A DNA stretch of 61,163 nucleotides from Stutzerimonas chloritidismutans AW-1. Its GTDB lineage: Bacteria; Pseudomonadota; Gammaproteobacteria; Pseudomonadales; Pseudomonadaceae. Under the pieces are notes generated by a model that worked only from the letters and a program-made list of their open reading frames with translations, was not told the origin of the DNA and searched no databases. Location of the stretch: contig NZ_AOFQ01000022.1 of NCBI RefSeq assembly GCF_000495915.1, positions 1-61,163 of the forward strand. Direction: 5' to 3'. Shown here one piece after another: positions 1-7,076 of this stretch. The first letter of the stretch is position 1, and each line of letters begins with the position of its first letter. The translations under genes and the position numbers were made by a program.

Positions 1-1
1 A

Positions 2-17
2 GGGGGGGGGGGGGGGG
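2..17. repeat. 16-nt homopolymeric G tract
   Basis: An uninterrupted run of 16 G lies 27 bp upstream of the start codon of the first gene. A tract this long is unusual in non-phase-variable genomes and could change promoter or leader spacing by slippage. It sits at the very edge of the window, so a base-calling or assembly artefact is also possible. Confidence 0.7.
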
Positions 18-44
18 AGCCACGTTATCGAGCGAGGAGTCTTT

Positions 45-563
45 ATGAGCATTCCACGTCAAGTCACCCGGCCCAACCATTCCGCGCGCACGCTGGCGCG
101 GGGGCTGGGCTGGTTCAGTATCGGTCTGGGCGTCGTCCAGTTGGTGGCGCCGCGGCAGGTCGCACGCTTTATCGGCATGCCCGGCAGCGACGGGCTGGTC
201 CGCGCCTGCGGGCTGCGCGAGATCGCCACCGGTGTCGGCATCCTGCTGGCGGATGATCCGAAACCCTGGATCTACGGTCGTATCGGCGGCGATGCACTGG
301 ACCTGGCCGGTCTCGGCTGGAGCATCGAGCACGGCCACGAGCCGGCGAATGCGGCTATTGCCGCCGGCGCGGTGGCCGGCATTACTGCGCTGGACCTGAG
401 CTGCGCCAAGGGTCTGGATGCCGAGCAGGTGCCGGTGGTCGAATGGGACTACAGAGACCGCAGCGGTTTCCCCGGCGGCACTGCGCAGATGCGTGGCAGC
501 GTCGAGGCCGAGTTCGCCGCCGCGCGGGCCGCGCCCAACGGCTATTCGCCGTCGCTTCATTGA
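45..563 (+). CDS. Small membrane protein of unknown function
   Basis: This 172-residue protein starts at an ATG with AGGAG six bases upstream (34-38). It has three or four short hydrophobic, glycine-rich stretches (about residues 20-36, 56-68, 86-95 and 102-118) separated by charged loops, so it is probably a small inner-membrane protein. The C-terminal 50 residues are polar and alanine-rich. It resembles the membrane part found in some Pseudomonas proteins annotated cyclase/dehydrase, but no catalytic motif is visible and I do not assign a function. The G tract directly upstream is its most unusual feature. Confidence 0.75.
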   Translation: MSIPRQVTRPNHSARTLARGLGWFSIGLGVVQLVAPRQVARFIGMPGSDGLVRACGLREIATGVGILLADDPKPWIYGRIGGDALDLAGLGWSIEHGHEPANAAIAAGAVAGITALDLSCAKGLDAEQVPVVEWDYRDRSGFPGGTAQMRGSVEAEFAAARAAPNGYSPSLH

Positions 564-692
564 GCTGAAACCCAGGGTTGGCTGGGTAGTGCCTGGTCGA
601 CTCTGAGCGCGACGATCCGCCGCATTTGCTATGGTGGCCGGCCGTTTCGGTCGTGGCCCTGCGCCGCGCCGCCAGCTTGCAGATGAGAGTCC

Positions 693-1625
693 ATGTCTTC
701 GGTCGTCAATGTCGTCTTGCCCGTCTTTGCGCTGATCCTGCTCGGTTACCTGTGCCGCCGTAGCGGCAGGATGGGGCCAACCGGCGCTTCCGAACTCAAT
801 CGGTTCGTGGTCTGGCTGGGCCTGCCGGCGCTGCTGTTCAGCGTGGTTGCCACCTCGACCTGGGATCAGCTCTGGCAACCCGGCTTTATCGCCGCCTTCG
901 CCATCGGCTGCCTCGGCGTGTTCGCCTTCACTCTTGCGTATCGCATGTTGCAGAAGCAGCCGCTGGTCGACGCCAGCCTGGACGCGCTGGGTGCGTCCTA
1001 CGCCAACACCGGCTATGTCGGGATTCCGCTGTGCATGCTGGTGCTGGGCGACGAGGCGCTGCAGCCGGCGATGGTCGCCTCGATCGTGGTGGTCTGTGTG
1101 CTGTTCGCCATCGCCCTGGCCTGCGTCGAGACCGGCCTGCATGCCGGGCAGGGCGTGTTGCGCACGCTGGGAAAGGTAAGCAGTGCACTGGCGCGCAATC
1201 CGCTGGTGATCGCGCCGCTGCTCGGCGCGCTCTGGGCGGCGAGCGGTCTGCAATTGCCGGTGCCGCTGGCGACATTGCTCAAGCTGCTGGGCGCGGCGGC
1301 GGCGCCCTGCGCGCTGGTGTCGCTGGGGCTGTTCCTCGCCCAGCCACAGCCCGGAGGACGGGTGCAGGGGGTGTGGCCGCTGGTGGGGCTGAAGTTGATG
1401 GTGCAGCCGCTGATTACCTGGTATCTGGCTTTTCAGGTATTCGAGCTGCCGACGCTGTGGGCCTATTCGGCGTTGCTGCTCAGCGCGTTACCCACCGGGA
1501 CCGGGCCGTACATGCTCGCGGAATTTTATGGACGCGAAGGCTCGCGGGTGTCGCGGGTGGTGCTGCTGTCGACGCTGGGTTCGCTGATCACTCTGTCACT
1601 GATCTTGGTGCTATTTCCGGTCTGA
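693..1625 (+). CDS. AEC family transporter (auxin efflux carrier type permease)
   Basis: This 310-residue protein is almost entirely hydrophobic, with about ten predicted membrane helices. It has the features of bacterial AEC (PF03547) permeases: an N-terminal helix ending in GYLCRRSGR, an early NRFVVWLGLPALLF segment, and an SYANTGYVGIPL segment in the middle that matches the conserved N-x-G-x-x-GxP loop. Length fits the family. Bacterial AEC proteins export or exchange organic acids such as malate or malonate; the substrate cannot be read here. It stands alone, with an inverted repeat just after its stop codon. Confidence 0.88.
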   Translation: MSSVVNVVLPVFALILLGYLCRRSGRMGPTGASELNRFVVWLGLPALLFSVVATSTWDQLWQPGFIAAFAIGCLGVFAFTLAYRMLQKQPLVDASLDALGASYANTGYVGIPLCMLVLGDEALQPAMVASIVVVCVLFAIALACVETGLHAGQGVLRTLGKVSSALARNPLVIAPLLGALWAASGLQLPVPLATLLKLLGAAAAPCALVSLGLFLAQPQPGGRVQGVWPLVGLKLMVQPLITWYLAFQVFELPTLWAYSALLLSALPTGTGPYMLAEFYGREGSRVSRVVLLSTLGSLITLSLILVLFPV

Positions 1626-1642
1626 TAAGCGCGCTCACTTGC

Positions 1643-1676
1643 GCGTGGATAAGCCTGCGGCGTTATCCACCCTACG
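1643..1676. repeat. REP-like inverted repeat
   Basis: GTGGATAA (1645-1652) and TTATCCAC (1663-1670) form the arms of a hairpin in the short gap between the transporter and the convergent methyltransferase gene. Sequences of this type are commonly dispersed as intergenic palindromes in stutzeri-group genomes (recollection, not checked). It may also serve as a bidirectional terminator. Confidence 0.5.
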
Positions 1677-1738
1677 CCTGGCCGGTCGTTTGGGGGAAAA
1701 CCGCGAAGCGTTTTCCTCGGGCGAACCTCCCCCTACTG

Positions 1739-2686
1739 TCAGCCCATCGCCCGCGTCACTTCCAGCACCACGGCAGCAATGCGATCGCACTGGGTATAGG
1801 CCCCGCCAAGCAGCTCCTCGCCGAATACGTCCGGGTCGATCTCACGGTAGCCCCACTGCAGGTCGGTACGCTCCAGGCGTTGGCGCACCTCGGCCAGGAA
1901 GGGGTCCTGGTTGTCGATCATGGCGACCCCGGTATACAGCAGTAGCGTGCCGCCCGGCGCCAGGCGGCCGAGCGCGGCATCCAGAATCGCCAGCGACAGC
2001 CCGGCACCGAGCGGTCCGCCGCCGTGGCGATAGGCGCGCTGGTCGGTATCGACCAGATAAGGAGGATTGGCCAGCACCAGATCGAACTCGCCTTGTGCGT
2101 TGCTCAGCAGGTCGCTGCGTTCGGCGCGCAGGTTGTTCGCCCCAGCCAGCGCTGCGTTGATACGCGTCAAGCGCAGCGCTTCCGGATTGATATCCACCGC
2201 CAGCACTTCGGCTTGCGGTCGCGCCAGGGCAGTGAGAATGGCGCCGGCGCCCGAGCCACAGCCGATGTCCACCACGCGGCGGATCTCGCCGGTATGCTGG
2301 TTGAGATGGCAGCAGATGGCGCTGGCGAAACGGTAGGTGTCCGGGCCGAAGAACACCGCGTCGGTGGCTTCGGTGGGAAAGGCCGAATGCAGGAACAGCT
2401 GCCCGTCGAGGCTGGACAGCCGCACCTTGGAGCGCCAGCGCGAGCCATAGGGTTCCAGCACGTCAGCCTGATCCATCAGGCTGAACAGCGGTGGTGGCAG
2501 CAGTTCGTGCTGGAACGGGCGGCTCCAGCCGAAAACCCCCGGCAGGTCATCGGCGAGCGCATTTTCCGGGCGCTGATTGACTCGTTCATGGGTCAGCGGC
2601 GTGGGGGTGATGAAGTGATAGCCGCGATCCCGCAGGGCCTGGCCCAGGTGCAGCAGCGCGAGGTCCTGCGCATTGTCCATGATCAT
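1739..2686 (-). CDS. Class I SAM-dependent methyltransferase with NPPY motif
   Basis: This 315-residue protein contains a Rossmann SAM-binding motif DIGCGSGAG (residues 140-148), an acidic residue after strand 2 (VDIN), and NPPY (207-210). NPPY is the active-site signature of N-methyltransferases such as HemK/PrmC and RlmG-like enzymes acting on amide or planar nitrogen. I chose the ATG at 2686 because AAGGA lies eight bases upstream and the reading frame before it is not protein-like. It follows the iron-containing redox enzyme gene by 22 bp, with its ribosome site inside that gap, so the two form an operon. The N-terminal 130 residues contain no motif I recognise. The substrate is unknown. 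Confidence 0.88.
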   Translation of the reverse strand: MIMDNAQDLALLHLGQALRDRGYHFITPTPLTHERVNQRPENALADDLPGVFGWSRPFQHELLPPPLFSLMDQADVLEPYGSRWRSKVRLSSLDGQLFLHSAFPTEATDAVFFGPDTYRFASAICCHLNQHTGEIRRVVDIGCGSGAGAILTALARPQAEVLAVDINPEALRLTRINAALAGANNLRAERSDLLSNAQGEFDLVLANPPYLVDTDQRAYRHGGGPLGAGLSLAILDAALGRLAPGGTLLLYTGVAMIDNQDPFLAEVRQRLERTDLQWGYREIDPDVFGEELLGGAYTQCDRIAAVVLEVTRAMG

Positions 2687-2708
2687 CGTCGCGTTCCTTG
2701 GTGTGCCT

Positions 2709-4130
2709 TCAGTTGAACAGTCCGTTGAACAGCCGCGTGGCCAGCAGGCCGGCGGCAGTGTGGTGGCGTTGCGGGGCGAGAAGCGGCAGCAGCAGGCGCA
2801 TGCGCGCGGCGCGATCGGGCAGGCGTGCAATCTGCTGCTCGAGCAGCTGCAGTTCCTCGTCGAAATCGTTGCCGCTGACGCTTTCCGCCGGTTGCAGCGC
2901 ACCCGGCTCCTGCGGCACACGCCGGGCGTTGAACAGCGCTTGGCGCTGCAGCAACGCACCGCGCGGGCTGCGCTTGCTGTCGGCCTGCCAGTCGCCAGCG
3001 ATCCAGTCATGGATCATCTGCTGCTCGTAAGCGCTGAAGACGCCGAACATCGGCGCCTGTTCGCCGGCGATCAGCTGCCAGAAGCGGCTTTCCTGCGGGT
3101 CATGGCCGCGCTTGATCCAGCCGCGCTTGTCCAGCACGGAGAGAAACTGTTCGACGTCCTCGGCCAGCCACTGATTGACCGTGCGGCCTTCGAAACGGCA
3201 GTAGTCGGAGTGTACGAACTGGCCGACCGCCGCCTTCTTCTCGAGGATGCGCTGCACCTCCCGGGACAGATCGAAGTCGCCGATCACCGAGACGGTGCTG
3301 GCGCCGAGGTCGTTGAGCCGGTAGCCGTTGCGCACCCGTCGATAGAACTCCGCGCTGTCGCCGACCTGCGGCAAGGCATCCAGCACGCCCTGCACGGCTT
3401 TCTTGGCGTGGCCGTTGTCGGCGTTGTCGACGGTGACATGCAGGGTGAAGTAGTAGGGATCGATGCCCAGCTCGGTCAGCTCGTAGGAGGTGATCAGCAG
3501 GTGCAGCGGCAACTGTTCGTAGCCCAGGTTGAAGCCGATCACTTCCGGCAGGAACTGCTCGGCATGCTCGGCCAGTGCCAGCTGGATGGCCCCCTGGACG
3601 AAGTGCTCGTCGTCCAGCTCCTGCCAGTCATCGCAGCCTTGGCTGGCCAGCAGCTTGCGGTAGAGCACCACATGGTTCTTCTCCGGCAGGCCTTCGCCGA
3701 GCTCCTCCAGATAGGTCTGGATCAGCGCGGTGAAGCGCGCATCATCCCAGCGCTGCAGCAGGCCATAGAGCCAGGCGCCATCGACCAGCTTGGTCGGCGC
3801 CACCCCGCGCAGGAAATGCAGTGCATGGGCCTTGCTGGCGAAATAGCGGCGCGGACCGCCGGCACGGCGCTGGTCCAGGTAAGCCTGATACTGGCGTCCG
3901 ACCACTTCGGTGCGCCGCATGACCCAGGCTTCCAGGCTGGCCGGGTCCTCCGGCAGGTCGGACGGCAGCGCAGCGGCGGCCTCGAGCTGCGCACGCAGGT
4001 ACTCCGCAGCGCTGTCGCGTGATTGCGCGTCGACCTCGCGGGCAAGGGCGAAGTACAGCGCCCGTGAGGGCTGATCCTGCTCCGGGTGAAGGGCAGGAGT
4101 GATCGGCAGGCTGCGAGAAGTCAGTTGCAT
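2709..4130 (-). CDS. Iron-containing redox enzyme, heme-oxygenase-like fold
   Basis: This 473-residue protein resembles the family annotated as iron-containing redox enzymes (heme-oxygenase-like diiron oxidases and oxygenases, relatives of UndA, BesC and SznF). Candidate metal ligands are E142/E143/E146 and H153 in one helix pair (LEELGEG, then KNHVVLYRKLL), and H231, D235, D238 and H241 in a later helix (LHVTVDNADNGH). The FLRGVAPTKLVDGAWLYGLL segment is typical of this group. The last 110 residues form an extra polar helical tail. It is the first gene of an operon with the NPPY methyltransferase. It probably uses O2 and two irons on an unknown substrate. Confidence 0.8.
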   Translation of the reverse strand: MQLTSRSLPITPALHPEQDQPSRALYFALAREVDAQSRDSAAEYLRAQLEAAAALPSDLPEDPASLEAWVMRRTEVVGRQYQAYLDQRRAGGPRRYFASKAHALHFLRGVAPTKLVDGAWLYGLLQRWDDARFTALIQTYLEELGEGLPEKNHVVLYRKLLASQGCDDWQELDDEHFVQGAIQLALAEHAEQFLPEVIGFNLGYEQLPLHLLITSYELTELGIDPYYFTLHVTVDNADNGHAKKAVQGVLDALPQVGDSAEFYRRVRNGYRLNDLGASTVSVIGDFDLSREVQRILEKKAAVGQFVHSDYCRFEGRTVNQWLAEDVEQFLSVLDKRGWIKRGHDPQESRFWQLIAGEQAPMFGVFSAYEQQMIHDWIAGDWQADSKRSPRGALLQRQALFNARRVPQEPGALQPAESVSGNDFDEELQLLEQQIARLPDRAARMRLLLPLLAPQRHHTAAGLLATRLFNGLFN

Positions 4131-4320
4131 GATTCTGTTCTATGGCAGTTCTAGTCCAGTTTTGGCTGCCGGGCCTGTGGTTTAGTTCAGCTGCACCGCC
4201 GAGCGGCCATCGGTCCAGAAAAGCGCCGTTACGCTGCAACTTCCGCCGCCACGTCTCCTCCCAATCGATAGAGCCACCCGGACGGGCCGGGCATGGCCAC
4301 AGGTACGCGAGGAGCAGCTG

Positions 4321-4533
4321 ATGAGTCAGAACGACCAGGGTCGCGAGAGCATCGAGTCCATCGACCAGAGCGGCGACGCCCACGAGCAGAATCCGGAAAC
4401 CACGTCCACCCAGGGCGAGGTCGCCGGTGGTGACGAAGCCGACGTACCCGGCGGCGCCTACAACGTGCCGCCGGGCCTGGCCGAGGAGGTGAGCGAAGAG
4501 GACGCCTCGCGCGAGTCGCAACGCAAGCCTTGA
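4321..4533 (+). CDS. Small acidic, probably disordered protein
   Basis: A 70-residue, strongly acidic protein rich in E, D, S, Q and G with only short hydrophobic stretches, so it is likely intrinsically disordered and soluble. GAGGAG lies about six bases before the ATG, supporting real translation. It has no signal peptide, membrane helix or cysteine. It lies between the divergent iron-enzyme operon and the convergent lactonase gene and seems monocistronic. I do not recognise a family. Confidence 0.6.
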   Translation: MSQNDQGRESIESIDQSGDAHEQNPETTSTQGEVAGGDEADVPGGAYNVPPGLAEEVSEEDASRESQRKP

Positions 4534-4604
4534 CTGTGAGCGCCGATGTCAGGCTCAGCCGGCACGCGGTCCGGCTGGCCTGCTGCTAGTACCGCCGCTC
4601 GGCT

Positions 4605-5798
4605 TCAGGGTTTGGCAAGAAACTTGATGTCCGACGGGCGCTCGACCGGCAGGGTCTGCAGCGTCTCGCCGAGCTTTCCGCTGTCCGGATCGCGCCCGAT
4701 CACCACCACGTCATCGCTCAGCTGATTGGCGATCAGCAGGAAACGCCCGTCTGGGGCGATGGCGAATTCTCGTGGTTCGCGGCCTTCAGTGGGGCGGCGC
4801 TGGATTTCCCGCAGGGCGCCGTCGCTGTCGATAGCGAAGACGATGATGTGGTTGTAGTCGCCGCGGTCGCTGACATAGAGGAAACGGCCATCGGCCGAGG
4901 TGTGGATCGCCCCCGGTGAATGACGCACCTCGCTAGCGGCATCCTTCAGGTCCAGCAGTTGCCGGCGGATCAGGGTGCCGTCCGTGTAGTCGAAGCTCGC
5001 CACTTGGGCGCTCAGCTCGAGGGCGAGATAGGCGTGCTTGCCATTGGGGTGGAAGACCAGATGGCGCGGGCCGCTGCCCGCTGGCAGCTCGATGCTGGCG
5101 GGTTCGTCAGGTTGCAGGGGACGTTCGGCATTGCGCGGGTCGTAGCGGTAGACGAATACATGATCGGCGCCCAGGTCGCTGACCAGCAGGCGCTTGTCGT
5201 CCGGGCTCGGTACGGCGGAGTGCACATGCGCCGCCTGCTGCCTCTCGGGGTGCACGCCGCTCGACTGATGCGCGAGAAGCTGCGTGACCGGCAGTGGCCG
5301 GCCATCCTCGGCCAGCGGCATCACCGCCAGGCTGCCGCCCGGGTTCGGTCGCGCCCCGTAATTGCTGATGAACAGGTAGCGCCCGTCATGGCTGAGGCTG
5401 GCATGGGTCGGTTCGTCGCCCAGGCTGATGTTCTGCCCGATCAGCTGGTGCTCGCCGCTGCTGTCGAGTTGCCAGGCGCTGACACGACCGACCGGGTCGG
5501 CGTGCGTTGGGCTGTTCTCGTTGGTGGCATAGAGGCGCCCGCGCTGCTCGTCCAGCACCAGCCAGGAGGGATTGTGGCTGGCGAGGGTCTGCAGCGGTTG
5601 CGGGTCGATCCAACCTTTCGCCGGATCGAAGCGCTGGCGCAGAACGCCCGGGCTGTGGCTGTCGTGCGTGTAGCTGCCGATCAGGATGTGCATGTCGTCG
5701 GTCTCGGCTCGCGCGCCGGCAGACAGGGTCGCGCCGATCAGCAGAGCGAGAGCGAGGCGAAGCAGTACGGGGCGTTTGCGCGTGGTCATTGATGTCAT
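4605..5798 (-). CDS. Exported lactonase-family beta-propeller (6-phosphogluconolactonase-like)
   Basis: Starting at the ATG at 5798, this 397-residue protein begins with basic residues and a hydrophobic helix ending in ARA, a typical Sec signal peptide. The rest is made of repeated blades with the phrases GSYTHDSHSPGV, SHDGRYLFISNYGA, GPRHLVFHPNGKHAYLA and SADGRFLYVSDRGD, characteristic of the seven-bladed lactonase family (PF10282, relatives of E. coli Pgl). Being exported, it is unlikely to serve the cytoplasmic pentose phosphate pathway. A TTG at 5825 would extend it by nine residues, but it has poorer context and would precede the signal peptide oddly. Confidence 0.85.
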   Translation of the reverse strand: MTSMTTRKRPVLLRLALALLIGATLSAGARAETDDMHILIGSYTHDSHSPGVLRQRFDPAKGWIDPQPLQTLASHNPSWLVLDEQRGRLYATNENSPTHADPVGRVSAWQLDSSGEHQLIGQNISLGDEPTHASLSHDGRYLFISNYGARPNPGGSLAVMPLAEDGRPLPVTQLLAHQSSGVHPERQQAAHVHSAVPSPDDKRLLVSDLGADHVFVYRYDPRNAERPLQPDEPASIELPAGSGPRHLVFHPNGKHAYLALELSAQVASFDYTDGTLIRRQLLDLKDAASEVRHSPGAIHTSADGRFLYVSDRGDYNHIIVFAIDSDGALREIQRRPTEGREPREFAIAPDGRFLLIANQLSDDVVVIGRDPDSGKLGETLQTLPVERPSDIKFLAKP

Positions 5799-5918
5799 GC
5801 CACTATGACCACCGTGGGCGCCCAACGCTCCCGAAGACGTTGTTCGAACAATACCTGACTGTCAGGGTCTGATATGCACCTGGGCGGACGCCAGCCACCC
5901 GCGAATTCAGGAAGATTC

Positions 5919-7076
5919 ATGGACCACTTGCTACCCGTTCAGCTCGTCGAATTGCAAAACGTCGCCGCCGATCTGGCTGAAACCGTCATTGCGCCGCTGG
6001 CGGCCGAGGTCGATGCCGACTGCCGCTGGCCCGCCCATTCGCTGCGAGCACTTGGCGATGCCGGGCTGCTCGGGCTGCAGGTGCCGAGCGAACTGGGCGG
6101 CCTGGGGCAGGGGCTGCTGGGCTTGTGCGTGATTACCGAAACCATCGCCCGCGCCTGCCCGTCGTCGGCGCTGTGCTACGGCATGCATTGCGTGGCGACC
6201 GCGGTGATCGCGGCCAAGGCCACCGAGCATCAGCGCGAACACTACCTGCGGGAGATCGCCGCGGGACAGCACATCACCACGCTGGCGCTCTCCGAGCGGG
6301 GCACTGGCGCGCATTTCTACCTGCCGGAAACCCATCTGGATGCCGACGGCGAAGATTTCCTGGTCGACGGTACCAAGCAGTTCGTTACCAACGGCGACCA
6401 TGCTGACTCCTACGTCGTGTCCACCGTCGCGGCGGGCGCCGAGGCGGGGGATTTCAGCTGCCTGATCGTCGACCAGGGCAGTGCCGGCATGAACTGGCTC
6501 GAGCCCTGGGCCGGCTTTGGCATGCGTGGCAATTCCTCGCGGCCGTTGCAGCTCGATCGCGTCCGGGTACCGGCGCGCAACCTGCTCGGCGAGCCGGGCG
6601 ATCAGGTCTGGTACGTGTTCGAGGTGGTCGCGCCGTTCTTCCTCATGGCCATGGCCGGCACCTATCTGGGCGTTGCCCAGGCGGCGCTGGACGAGGCGAG
6701 CCTGCATCTGCGCTCGCGGCATTACAGCCATTCCGGCGAGTCGCTGCGGGATGTGGAAAGCCTGCAGATCCGCTATGGCGAACTCTGGACCGAGCTGGTC
6801 AAGACCCGCGCGCTGGTGCGCGAAGCCGCACGCCGGGGCGATGGCGCCCACCCCGAAGCGTTGTCGTTCATTCTGGCGTGCAAGGCCGATGCGGCGGAGA
6901 CCGCAGTGCGTCTGGCCAACGAGGCGATGACTCTTTGCGGCGGCGCGGCCTATCGCGAGAACAGTCGTGTCGCCCGTCTGCTGCGTGACGCGCGGGCCGC
7001 GCACGTGATGACCCCCACCACCGGCCTGCTCAAGCTCTGGACCGGTCGCAGCCTGCTGGGGCTGCCGCTGCTATGA
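5919..7076 (+). CDS. Acyl-CoA dehydrogenase family flavoprotein
   Basis: This 385-residue protein has the three-domain architecture of acyl-CoA dehydrogenases: N-terminal helices, a middle beta domain with TLALSERGTGA and a VDGTKQFVTNGDHAD segment, and a C-terminal helical domain with ALCYGMH-type and LCGGAAYRENSRVARLLRDARA motifs. AGGAA five bases before 5919 fixes the start. At the position where medium-chain enzymes carry the catalytic glutamate (YEGT after RDA-x-x-x-x-x) this protein reads MTPT. The base may therefore lie elsewhere, as in isovaleryl-CoA dehydrogenase, or the reaction may differ. Its stop overlaps the start of the hybrid kinase gene (ATGA), indicating translational coupling. 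Confidence 0.85.
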   Translation: MDHLLPVQLVELQNVAADLAETVIAPLAAEVDADCRWPAHSLRALGDAGLLGLQVPSELGGLGQGLLGLCVITETIARACPSSALCYGMHCVATAVIAAKATEHQREHYLREIAAGQHITTLALSERGTGAHFYLPETHLDADGEDFLVDGTKQFVTNGDHADSYVVSTVAAGAEAGDFSCLIVDQGSAGMNWLEPWAGFGMRGNSSRPLQLDRVRVPARNLLGEPGDQVWYVFEVVAPFFLMAMAGTYLGVAQAALDEASLHLRSRHYSHSGESLRDVESLQIRYGELWTELVKTRALVREAARRGDGAHPEALSFILACKADAAETAVRLANEAMTLCGGAAYRENSRVARLLRDARAAHVMTPTTGLLKLWTGRSLLGLPLL

